The notes: generated by a model from the letters alone, not told the origin. Positions 1 through 5,326 are shown, counted from the first letter of the stretch. The stretch is 5,456 nt of DNA from Comamonadaceae bacterium (GCA_947371775.1 CANBQX010000135.1:1-5456); one strand, 5' to 3'. Program-made: numbers and translations.

Positions 1-233
1 TGCACAAACTCAGCGCCCGCCTCCAGCGTCAGGGTTTGCTGATCGAGCAAGGTGTTGCCGGTCTGCTTGGCAAAGGCCTGAAAGTCGCGCAGCGAGCCTG
101 CGTCGGTGGCCACTACCTTGAGCACCTGGCCGCTGGTCATGTCGGTCAGTGCGCGCTTGGCTTTGAGGATGGGCAAGGGGCAGTTCAGGCCCCGGGTGTC
201 GATTTCTTTGTCAACGGTATAGGTGTCGGTCAT
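1..233 (-). CDS. TusA-family sulfurtransferase / sulfur carrier protein (C-terminus cut by window edge)
   Basis: The visible 77 codons begin MTDTYTVDKEIDTRGLNCPL and contain the family signature Cys-Pro-x-Pro (CPLP, residues 18-21) directly after the DTRGLNCP strand-turn. Cys18 is the expected persulfide-carrying cysteine. TusA/SirA-like proteins are small cytoplasmic carriers (about 75-81 residues) that pass sulfane sulfur between enzymes, for example to tRNA thiolation (mnm5s2U) or, in sulfur oxidisers, to other carriers. The gene therefore probably lacks only its last few residues here. The start is the ATG at 231-233, 28 bases after the stop of the upstream Nudix gene; only a weak ribosome site (GACGGA) precedes it. 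It is probably the third gene of a cysM-nudix-tusA operon, which fits a sulfur role. Which TusA subfamily it belongs to, and its acceptor, cannot be told from this part. The family call is strong; the exact name tusA is not. Confidence 0.88.
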   Translation of the reverse strand, partial: MTDTYTVDKEIDTRGLNCPLPILKAKRALTDMTSGQVLKVVATDAGSLRDFQAFAKQTGNTLLDQQTLTLEAGAEFV

Positions 234-261
234 GTCGGTCCGTCGTTCAGGCCTTGGCGGC

Positions 262-813
262 TCAGGTGGCTTGCGGCGCGGGTGCGTCGCGGCGCGGCCA
301 GTCGATGAATTGGGGGGTGTGGCCGCGCGACGTCAGCCAATCGGCCAACGCATAGCCGGTGCCCGCAGGCCAGCATTTCAGGTCTTGCGGCGCGTACATA
401 CGGTAGTCCACCAACTCGGGCGACAAGCGCACTTCGCCGTGGCAGACCGCGTGGTACGCGATGATGATTTGGTTCATGCGCTGAAAGTCATACACGCCCA
501 CCAGCGAGACTGAATCGGTGACCAGGTTGGTTTCTTCCGCAATCTCGCGCGCAATGCCCTCTTGCGGTGTTTCACCCGCTTCCATGAAGCCGGTAATCAG
601 CGCATACATCTTGCCCGGCCATGCGGCGTTGCGGGCCAGCAGAATTTGCCCGTCCACTTCCACAATGCCTGCCAGCACCGGCGTGGGATTGTTCCAGTGG
701 GTGAAGTCGCAGGCGGTACAACGCAGGCGCACTTTGTCGCCACCGTCCTCCTGCTGGCTGATGAGCGCCAAGGGCGTGGCGCAGTGCGGGCAAAACTTGA
801 AGGCGTGGCTCAT
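262..813 (-). CDS. Nudix hydrolase with N-terminal zinc ribbon
   Basis: The protein has 183 residues. Residues 8-35 form a zinc ribbon (CPHC at 8-11, CTAC at 32-35), as in the Nudix_N_2/NudC-type N-terminal domain. A Nudix domain follows, with its box at residues 75-97: Gly75, Glu81, then REIAEE at 89-94, carrying the metal-binding glutamates. Nudix enzymes hydrolyse a nucleoside diphosphate linked to another group X, using Mg or Mn. The SQPWPFPxS motif that marks NADH pyrophosphatase (NudC) is absent, so the substrate is open; ADP-ribose or related nucleotides are plausible. One deviation is Asn96 where the box usually has Gly (EETNL instead of EExGU). The ATG at 811-813 is chosen because the zinc ribbon starts right after it; the open frame continues upstream inside cysM but shows no conserved sequence. 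It lies 14 bases downstream of cysM and 28 upstream of the TusA gene, so it is likely co-transcribed. Confidence 0.92.
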   Translation of the reverse strand: MSHAFKFCPHCATPLALISQQEDGGDKVRLRCTACDFTHWNNPTPVLAGIVEVDGQILLARNAAWPGKMYALITGFMEAGETPQEGIAREIAEETNLVTDSVSLVGVYDFQRMNQIIIAYHAVCHGEVRLSPELVDYRMYAPQDLKCWPAGTGYALADWLTSRGHTPQFIDWPRRDAPAPQAT

Positions 814-827
814 AAATAGATGGGTGT

Positions 828-1730
828 TCAGGCAGGAAATACGCCGGTGGACAAATAGCGGTCGCCCCGGTCGCAGACGATAAAGACGATGGTGGCGTCG
901 CGCACTTCGCTGGCAATTTGCTGGGCCACCACGCAGGCGCCTGCAGCCGAGATGCCCGCAAAAATTCCCTCCTCGCGCGCCATGCGGCGGCACATGTCTT
1001 CGGCATCAAGCTGGCTCACATAGCGCAGCTCATCCACATTGGCGGGGTCGTAAATCTTGGGCAAATAGGCTTCGGCCCACTTGCGAATGCCGGGGATGCG
1101 CGAGCCCTCAGACGGCTGCGCGCCGATGATGCGAATGGCGGGGTTCTTTTCTTTGAGGTAGCGCGCCACGCCGGTGATGGTGCCGGTGGTTCCCATGGCG
1201 CTCACAAAGTGGGTAATGCGGCCCTGGGTGTCGGCCCAAATTTCGGGGCCGGTGGTCTCGTAATGGATGCGCGGGTTGTCACCGTTGGCAAACTGGTCGA
1301 GCACCCTGCCCTTGCCCTCGGCCTGCATTTTTTCGGCCAAATCGCGGGCGTATTCCATGCCGCCGCTTTTGGGCGTGAGGATGAGCTCGGCGCCAAAGGC
1401 CTTCATGGTCTGCGCCCGCTCAATCGACAGGTCCTCCGGCATGATGAGCACCATGCGGTAGCCCTTGATGGCCGCGGCCATGGCCAGCGCAATGCCGGTG
1501 TTGCCCGAGGTGGCCTCAATCAGCGTGTCCCCAGGCGCAATGTCGCCGCGCTCCTGCGCACGCCGGATCATGGACAGCGCCGGACGGTCTTTCACCGAAC
1601 CGGCGGGGTTGTTGCCTTCGAGCTTGCCTAAAACAATATTGCTACGCGCCGCATTGTCTGCCGCGCCAATGCGCTGCAGCGCAACCAGCGGGGTATTGCC
1701 AATGGCGTCTTCAAGTGTGGGGTACTGCAT
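828..1730 (-). CDS. cysM: Cysteine synthase B (O-acetylserine/thiosulfate sulfhydrylase, PLP enzyme)
   Basis: This cytoplasmic PLP enzyme makes cysteine from O-acetylserine plus sulfide; the CysM type can also use thiosulfate, giving S-sulfocysteine. Its 300 residues match the usual CysM length. Visible landmarks are the N-terminal IGNTPLV (10-16), the PLP lysine Lys47 in NPAGSVKDR (41-49), the substrate loop TSGNTG (74-79), the phosphate-binding loop GTTGT (180-184), the PSEGSRIPGIRKW stretch, and a C-terminal CDRGDRYLSTGVF. The last carries the Cys-Asp-Arg-Gly-Asp form typical of CysM rather than the SGERYLST form of CysK. The ATG at 1728-1730 is chosen because CysM proteins begin here (MQYPTLEDAIGNTPL). 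The frame is open for 46 more codons upstream, but those run through the AT-rich control region and look non-coding. No good ribosome site is seen. It heads the probable operon with the Nudix and TusA genes and is divergent from fic. Confidence 0.95.
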   Translation of the reverse strand: MQYPTLEDAIGNTPLVALQRIGAADNAARSNIVLGKLEGNNPAGSVKDRPALSMIRRAQERGDIAPGDTLIEATSGNTGIALAMAAAIKGYRMVLIMPEDLSIERAQTMKAFGAELILTPKSGGMEYARDLAEKMQAEGKGRVLDQFANGDNPRIHYETTGPEIWADTQGRITHFVSAMGTTGTITGVARYLKEKNPAIRIIGAQPSEGSRIPGIRKWAEAYLPKIYDPANVDELRYVSQLDAEDMCRRMAREEGIFAGISAAGACVVAQQIASEVRDATIVFIVCDRGDRYLSTGVFPA

Positions 1731-1755
1731 GGGCTTAAATGTGCCATAAATCAGG

Positions 1756-1781
1756 GGGTGGCTTGGCCCGTGGGGCCACCC
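1756..1781 (-). other. Possible hairpin in the cysM leader
   Basis: GGGTGGC (1756-1762) and GCCACCC (1775-1781) are exact inverted repeats around a 12-base loop. A competing shorter hairpin, TGGCCC/GGGCCA, lies inside (1764-1769 and 1773-1778, 3-base loop). On the minus-strand transcript this lies about 26 to 51 bases before the cysM start. There is no T-run, so it is not an intrinsic terminator. GC-rich sequence makes such pairs by chance, so a role is only a possibility. Confidence 0.3.
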
Positions 1782-1805
1782 GCCACGGCCGTATGCCGGA
1801 TTCAA

Positions 1806-1823
1806 ATTAAAAGCATCTTTAAC
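1806..1823. promoter_or_regulatory. Second, degenerate operator-like site (ATTAAA-N6-TTTAAC)
   Basis: This site reads ATTAAA, six bases, TTTAAC. It matches the core of the perfect palindrome to its right (ATTAAA, six bases, TTTAAT at 1837-1854) in both arms and in arm spacing. The two centres are 31 bases apart, close to three helical turns, so proteins bound at both would face the same side of the DNA. It lies just upstream of the fic -35 box. Inference: an auxiliary binding site for the same regulator. Confidence 0.45.
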
Positions 1824-1827
1824 AGCA

Positions 1828-1856
1828 TTGACGGATATTAAAGAATTCTTTAATAT
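1828..1856 (+). promoter_or_regulatory. Sigma70-type promoter of fic
   Basis: TTGACG (1828-1833, five of six consensus bases) is followed by exactly 17 bases and then TAATAT (1851-1856). This is a good -35/-10 pair at the best spacing. Transcription would be expected to begin near 1863, leaving a leader of only about 22 bases before the fic ATG at 1886. No other convincing promoter for fic is seen in the region. Confidence 0.65.
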
Positions 1857-1857
1857 C
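1834..1857. promoter_or_regulatory. Perfect 24-base palindrome, candidate operator over the fic promoter
   Basis: The half-site GATATTAAAGAA (1834-1845) is followed directly by its exact reverse complement (1846-1857), with no mismatch. The palindrome begins on the base after the -35 box and ends one base after the -10 box, so a bound dimer would block RNA polymerase. Being symmetric, it also puts a TAATAT on the minus strand (1840 down to 1835), a possible cysM -10, though with only a poor -35 (T-run at 1863-1858). The likely reader is a dimeric helix-turn-helix protein; the Fic protein's own C-terminal winged helix is a candidate. Confidence 0.65.
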
Positions 1858-1885
1858 AAAAAACTCAATTCAACAATCTAGATCT

Positions 1886-3034
1886 ATGCCTCGCATCACT
1901 GGCACCTATGCCCTCTCCACCACCTTGGGGGAGACTGTGCGTTCGTTTATTCCCCATGCGTTGCCACCCGCGGAGCCGATGCTGGACCCCTCTATTTGGG
2001 CGGCAGCCAATGAGGCAGCCGTAATGGCTTTGCAGCGCCTCTCTGCAGTGGCCGGGTTGGTGCCATCGGTGGAATGGTTGCTTTACAGCGCTATTCGGCA
2101 AGAGGCGTTGATGACGTCCCAAATCGAAGGCACGCAAGCCACCTTGATCGATTTGTTTGATGACGAGGCGGGGTTGACGATTACCAACACCGACGATGTG
2201 GAAGAAGTCACCAACTATTTGCAGGCGTTTCAGTGGGCACGAACCCAGTTGCGAAGTCCGCAAGGCTTGCCAATCAGCGTGCGTTTTCTGAGTGAGGCAC
2301 ACCGTCGATTGCTGGATGGCGCGCGGGGCACGGGTAAGCAACCCGGCGAGCTGCGACGCTCGCAAAACTGGATTGGCGGCACGCGGCCCGGCAATGCGGC
2401 TTTTGTGCCACCACCGCCCGACCAAGTGCCCGCCTTGTTGGCTGATTTGGAGCGCTTTATTCACGCGCCGCAAGCGGATTTACCGCCATTGGTGCGGGTG
2501 GCGCTGGTGCACGCACAGTTTGAGACCATTCACCCCTATTTGGACGGCAACGGACGTATTGGGCGTCTTTTGATAGCCGCTTTGCTAGAGCAATGGCAGT
2601 TGTTGCCCGAACCACTGATGTACCTCAGTGGCTACCTAAAACAGCATCAATCGGAATACTACCGACGCTTGTCCGCCATTCGGACCGACGGCGATTGGGA
2701 GGGATGGGTGCAATTTTTTTTAGAAGCAGTACAAAGCGCGGCCGCACAGTCTGAGCGCGCCGTTGTGGCACTGGCAAGCCTGGTGGCCAGCGACCGGCGG
2801 CGCTTGTTAGCGCATCCCAAAGCCAACGCAGTCACCTATCGCCTGTTCGAGCTACTGCCCACCATGCCGCGCTTGTCCGTTGACCGCGCGTGCGAGGCAG
2901 TACAAACCACCTTCCCAACGGCCAACGCAGCCATCAAACTGCTCGCGGACTTGGGTATTTTGACCGAGCTGACAGGGCAAAAGAAAAACCGCACTTTCAG
3001 CTACGCCGCCTACATTCGTCTGCTTAGCCAATAA
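1886..3034 (+). CDS. Fic family protein (class II AMP-transferase with C-terminal winged helix)
   Basis: Fic enzymes usually transfer AMP from ATP to a hydroxyl side chain of a target protein. The 382 residues resemble SoFic-type proteins in length and order: a Fic_N region (about 15-110), the Fic core (about 125-240) and a winged helix-turn-helix region (about 295-382, helix pair near SVDRACEAVQTTFPTANAAI). The catalytic motif HPYLDGNGRIGR (216-227) is intact, with His216 as general base, Asp220 for metal and Arg227. The flap region WIGGTRPGNAAFVPPPP (162-178) is also present. The inhibitory motif T-x3-E-G (Thr77, Glu81, Gly82) lies N-terminal to the core, which defines class II: self-inhibited, with no separate antitoxin needed. 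The ATG at 1886 fits the family N-terminus (TGTY...GETVRSFIPHALPP) but has no Shine-Dalgarno. A T8 tract (2714-2721) falls between the core and the winged helix. The target protein is unknown. Confidence 0.93.
   Translation: MPRITGTYALSTTLGETVRSFIPHALPPAEPMLDPSIWAAANEAAVMALQRLSAVAGLVPSVEWLLYSAIRQEALMTSQIEGTQATLIDLFDDEAGLTITNTDDVEEVTNYLQAFQWARTQLRSPQGLPISVRFLSEAHRRLLDGARGTGKQPGELRRSQNWIGGTRPGNAAFVPPPPDQVPALLADLERFIHAPQADLPPLVRVALVHAQFETIHPYLDGNGRIGRLLIAALLEQWQLLPEPLMYLSGYLKQHQSEYYRRLSAIRTDGDWEGWVQFFLEAVQSAAAQSERAVVALASLVASDRRRLLAHPKANAVTYRLFELLPTMPRLSVDRACEAVQTTFPTANAAIKLLADLGILTELTGQKKNRTFSYAAYIRLLSQ
2714..2721 (+). repeat. T8 homopolymer tract inside fic
   Basis: Eight consecutive T encode Phe277, Phe278 and the start of Leu279. 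Loss of one T turns the next codon into TAG at once; gain of one T leads to TGA after eleven further codons. Either change ends the protein after the Fic core and before the winged helix. Tracts of this length are known substrates for replication or transcription slippage, but no slippage is shown by one sequence. Confidence 0.6.
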
Positions 3035-3070
3035 GCCTCCAGGGCACATCACTACGACACAAGACTCGCC
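3035..3070. other. Convergent gap between fic and the FAD dehydrogenase
   Basis: These 36 bases separate the stop codons of two genes pointing at each other. There is no strong GC hairpin followed by a T-run on either strand. The only pairing nearby is a five-base stem GCTTA/TAAGC (3022-3026 and 3032-3036) over the fic stop codon, which is too weak to call a terminator. Confidence 0.5.
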
Positions 3071-4495
3071 TCAGAGCGTAAAAATTTTCCCCGGATTCAT
3101 GATGTTGTGGGGGTCCAGCGCGGTCTTGATGGCGCGCATCATGTCGACCGCGCCGGTGCCGGTCTCGGCCACCAGGAAATCCATTTTGTGCAGACCCACG
3201 CCGTGCTCGCCGGTGCAGGTGCCGTCCATGCGCAGGGCGCGCTCCACCAGCTTGTGGTTGAGTGCCTCTGCGGTGGCGCGCTCCTGGGCGCTGTGGGGGT
3301 CGATCAGGTAGCCGAAATGGAAGTTGCCGTCGCCCACATGGCCCACCAAAAAATACGGAATGTCCGTGGCCTCCACTTCGTCAATCGACTCCAGCAGGCA
3401 GTCCGCCAGGCGGCTGATGGGCACGCAGGTGTCGGTGCTGATGGCGCGGCAGCCCGGACGGCTTTGGATGGCGGCAAAGTAGGCGTTGTGGCGCGCGGCC
3501 CATAGGCGGGTGCGCTCTTCGGGCGTGCTGGCCCATTCAAAAGCCTGGCCGGCATGGTCGCTGGCAATCTCTTGCACCGTCTCGGCTTGCTCTTTCACAC
3601 TGGCGGGTGAGCCGTGAAACTCCATCAGCAGCAGCGCCTCTTCGCGCAGGCCCAGCTTGGCATGGGCGTTGACCATGCGCACGGTTTTGGCGTCCACCAG
3701 CTCCACGCGGGCAATCGGCACACCCATTTGGATGATGGCCATGGTGGTGCGCACTGCCGTCTCAATGCTGGGGAAAGAACACACAGCTGCTGACACCGCC
3801 TCGGGCAAGGGGTAGACCTTGAGCGTGATTTCGGTCATCACACCCAGCGTGCCTTCGCTGCCCACCATCAGGCGCGTCAGGTCGTAGCCCGCAGACGACT
3901 TGCGGGCGCGGGTGCCGGTGCGTATCACCTCGCCCGCCGCTGTGACCACCTCCAGGCCCAGCACGTTGTCGCGCATGGTGCCGTAGCGCACCGCGTTGGT
4001 GCCGCTGGCGCGGGTGGCGCACATGCCGCCAATCGACGCGTCCGCACCCGGGTCAATCGGAAAAAACAAGCCGCTGCTCTTGAGCGCCTCGTTGAGCTGC
4101 TTGCGCGTCACGCCAGCCTGCACGGTTACCGTCAAGTCGTCGGCATGGATAGCGACGACCTGGTTCATGCGGCTCACGTCAATACTGATGCCGCCTTGCA
4201 CCGCGAGCAAATGCCCTTCCAGCGAAGAGCCTACGCCAAAGGGAATCACCGGCACGCGGTATTGCGCGGCCAATCGCACCGCGTCGGCCACGTCCATCGT
4301 GGACTCGGCAAACACCACGGCGGCCGGGGGCGGCGCTTCAAACGCGGATTCGTCGCGGCCGTGCTGCTCGCGCACGGCAAGCGCTGTGGAACACTGCGCT
4401 CCAAAGCGCGCCTTGAGCTCGGCTGTGAGTTCAGACGGGACATTGCGCTGATTGATCTGGGGCAGCAGCGCGTGCGTGGCGGCAGGGGCATTCAT
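3071..4495 (-). CDS. FAD-linked 2-hydroxyacid dehydrogenase, D-lactate dehydrogenase (cytochrome)/GlcD type
   Basis: The protein has 474 residues and two domains: FAD_binding_4 (VAO/PCMH fold, about 55-235) and FAD-oxidase_C (about 240-472). FAD-contact segments are PFGVGSSLEGH (85-95), the DPGADASIGGMCATRASGTN stretch (148-167) and GSEGTLG (212-218). In the C-terminal half, HVGDGNFH (His386, His393) and GEHGVG (Glu430) match the metal and substrate site of D-lactate and D-2-hydroxyglutarate dehydrogenases, and the protein ends NPGKIF. It should oxidise a D-2-hydroxyacid, most simply D-lactate to pyruvate, passing electrons to quinone or a cytochrome. Glycolate (GlcD) and D-2-hydroxyglutarate are the alternatives. 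The ATG at 4493-4495 is preferred over an in-frame ATG 33 codons upstream because GGAGA lies six bases before it (4502-4506 on this strand) and the upstream stretch looks unconserved. No glcE/glcF partner is in the window, which argues mildly against glycolate oxidase. Confidence 0.9.
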   Translation of the reverse strand: MNAPAATHALLPQINQRNVPSELTAELKARFGAQCSTALAVREQHGRDESAFEAPPPAAVVFAESTMDVADAVRLAAQYRVPVIPFGVGSSLEGHLLAVQGGISIDVSRMNQVVAIHADDLTVTVQAGVTRKQLNEALKSSGLFFPIDPGADASIGGMCATRASGTNAVRYGTMRDNVLGLEVVTAAGEVIRTGTRARKSSAGYDLTRLMVGSEGTLGVMTEITLKVYPLPEAVSAAVCSFPSIETAVRTTMAIIQMGVPIARVELVDAKTVRMVNAHAKLGLREEALLLMEFHGSPASVKEQAETVQEIASDHAGQAFEWASTPEERTRLWAARHNAYFAAIQSRPGCRAISTDTCVPISRLADCLLESIDEVEATDIPYFLVGHVGDGNFHFGYLIDPHSAQERATAEALNHKLVERALRMDGTCTGEHGVGLHKMDFLVAETGTGAVDMMRAIKTALDPHNIMNPGKIFTL

Positions 4496-4601
4496 GGGCG
4501 GTCTCCGGGGGATTCGGTCAACACAAGCAGTTCGGGCTAAGCATAACGGCAGGTGGTCTATACAACGGTGCGCCGAAGTGTGCGGAATTCCCAAGTCTGT
4601 A

Positions 4602-4622
4602 ATACACTAAGAAAAATTGTAT
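4602..4622. promoter_or_regulatory. Candidate vapBC operator (ATACA-N11-TGTAT inverted repeat)
   Basis: ATACA (4602-4606) and TGTAT (4618-4622) are inverted copies separated by 11 bases. They overlap the possible -10 box TACACT and end just before the antitoxin ribosome site. A further ATACAA lies at 4560-4565, and a small palindrome TGTA-A-TACA at 4598-4606 shares the left arm. Ribbon-helix-helix antitoxins commonly bind short inverted repeats like this over their own promoter. The arms are short, so chance is possible. Confidence 0.35.
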
Positions 4623-4626
4623 GACA

Positions 4627-4634
4627 AGGAGGTG
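4627..4634 (+). promoter_or_regulatory. Strong ribosome binding site of the antitoxin gene
   Basis: AAGGAGGT pairs fully with the 3' end of 16S rRNA and ends two bases before the ATG at 4637; its GGAGG core is at 4628-4632. It is the best ribosome site in the window and fixes the antitoxin start. Strong antitoxin translation, with the toxin dependent on a stop-start overlap, is the usual arrangement in such pairs. Confidence 0.8.
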
Positions 4635-4636
4635 CC

Positions 4637-4906
4637 ATGCTCTCAGTTCGCCTTACCCCAACCATCGAAAAAACCCTCAACGCATACTGCAAGCAAATGC
4701 ATATGACCAAATCGCAGGTGGTCCAAGAAGCCGTCGCGCAATGGCTCAACACGGCGACAAACCAAACACCATCGGCCGCTGAAGCTGACTTGTCCTTTTT
4801 GGCCGCTGATGACCCCATTCGCGCATTCATTGGTATCGCCAAAGATGGCATGAGCGCTGACGACCTGATGCGGATGACGCGTGGCGAAGACTGGAATAAG
4901 CCATGA
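4637..4906 (+). CDS. Ribbon-helix-helix (CopG-like) antitoxin of a VapBC-type pair
   Basis: The protein has 89 residues. The N-terminal third shows the ribbon-helix-helix pattern: a beta strand MLSVRLT (1-7), helix A (about 8-22) and helix B beginning at the Thr-Lys-Ser-Gln turn (24-27) and running to about residue 39. This is the DNA-binding dimer domain. The C-terminal part is acidic and probably flexible, ending in MTRGEDWNKP, the kind of tail that lies across a PIN toxin's active site. Expected role: bind and neutralise the downstream nuclease and, with it, repress the shared promoter. The ATG is fixed by AAGGAGGT just upstream. Its stop codon overlaps the toxin start (ATGA at 4903-4906), so the two are translationally coupled. 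The family label VapB is by partner; the fold is CopG/RHH-like. Confidence 0.87.
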   Translation: MLSVRLTPTIEKTLNAYCKQMHMTKSQVVQEAVAQWLNTATNQTPSAAEADLSFLAADDPIRAFIGIAKDGMSADDLMRMTRGEDWNKP

Positions 4907-5301
4907 TCTTGGTAGACACCAACGTCTTTGTGGACGTAATCCATAACGACCCTGTATGGCTCAACTGGTCATTACGGGAACTAATGTCTGCCAAACAAAA
5001 AAATCAACTGGTCACCAATTTTGTGGTCTACGCCGAGCTGCACACCCACAACACGGCAGGCCCCCACATTGACGCGTTCTTGCGCAAACTGGATGTTGAT
5101 CTCCGAGACCTGACGCGCCCCGCCGCACAGCTGGCCGCCACAGCGTTTCGACGCTATCGCGAACGCGGCGGCAACAAAACCGGGGTACTGCCCGACTTCT
5201 TCATCGGCGCACATGCCCAGGCAGAAGGTTTCAAACTACTCACCCGCGATGCGGGACGCTACAAAACCTACTTTCCCAAGATCAAATTGATTTGCCCTTG
5301 A
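4903..5301 (+). CDS. vapC: PIN-domain ribonuclease toxin, VapC family
   Basis: The 132 residues fit a single PIN domain. The four acidic residues expected to hold the metal ions are visible: Asp5 in ILVDTNVFVD, Glu45 in YAELH, Asp98 in LPDFFIGAHA and Asp116 in LLTRDAGRY. The protein ends in the strand PKIKLICP. VapC toxins are Mg-dependent endoribonucleases that cleave tRNA (often initiator tRNA) or the sarcin-ricin loop of 23S rRNA and stop growth when the antitoxin decays; the target of this one cannot be read from sequence. All key residues are intact, so it is probably active. The start overlaps the antitoxin stop by four bases and has no independent strong ribosome site, so translation likely depends on the antitoxin gene. 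An A7 run (4997-5003) lies early in the gene. Confidence 0.92.
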   Translation: MILVDTNVFVDVIHNDPVWLNWSLRELMSAKQKNQLVTNFVVYAELHTHNTAGPHIDAFLRKLDVDLRDLTRPAAQLAATAFRRYRERGGNKTGVLPDFFIGAHAQAEGFKLLTRDAGRYKTYFPKIKLICP

Positions 5302-5326
5302 AGCTGCAGGCTCATTCATCCCACCA

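Larger units (their letters stand above)
4496..4636. other. Divergent intergenic region between the FAD dehydrogenase gene and vapBC
   Basis: These 141 bases must hold promoters for both directions. For the plus strand, TACACT (4603-4608) is a fair -10 with no good -35. On the minus strand only the ribosome site of the FAD gene (complement of TCTCC, 4502-4506) is clear. The motif ATACA recurs at 4560-4564 and 4602-4606, and inverted as TGTAT at 4618-4622. No RNA gene or further open frame is convincing here. Confidence 0.5.

Noticed and set aside
814..993. Longer Nudix reading frame starting inside cysM
   Set aside because: It overlaps conserved cysM coding sequence; the zinc ribbon begins immediately after the ATG at 813.
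1465..1490. Overlapping GGCCGCGGCC and GGCCATGGCC palindromes
   Set aside because: They are explained by alanine-rich codons in cysM; no promoter or repeat context.
918..1631. Long plus-strand open frame of 237 codons opposite cysM
   Set aside because: It is the antisense of strongly conserved cysM sequence, has no recognisable domain, and is typical of GC-rich shadow frames.
1670..1683. A 14-base perfect palindrome TGCGCTGCAGCGCA
   Set aside because: It lies inside cysM, coding for conserved residues near Leu-Gln-Arg-Ile, and GC-rich coding sequence often makes such palindromes.
1731..1868. N-terminal extension of CysM by 46 codons from an ATG at 1868
   Set aside because: The extension runs through the AT-rich promoter/palindrome region, and CysM proteins normally start at the MQYPTLEDAIGNTP position.
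1865..2473. Minus-strand open frame of 202 codons opposite fic
   Set aside because: It is the antisense of conserved Fic sequence including the inhibitory motif; no domain or ribosome site.
3022..3036. GCTTA/TAAGC stem at the fic stop codon as a terminator
   Set aside because: Only five AT-containing pairs and no T-run on either strand.
3107..3505. Plus-strand open frames opposite the FAD dehydrogenase
   Set aside because: They are antisense to the conserved FAD-oxidase C-terminal domain, with no independent evidence of coding.
4496..4594. Upstream start for the FAD dehydrogenase giving 33 extra residues
   Set aside because: The shorter start has a GGAGA site at the right spacing; the extra stretch looks neither like a signal peptide nor like conserved sequence.
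4558..4944. Minus-strand frame of 128 codons opposite the antitoxin gene
   Set aside because: The plus strand has a full ribosome site, an RHH fold and a stop-start overlap with the toxin; this frame has none of these.
4997..5003. A7 run in vapC as a frameshift site
   Set aside because: Seven bases is borderline, and a shift would simply destroy the toxin; there is no sign of a useful alternative product.
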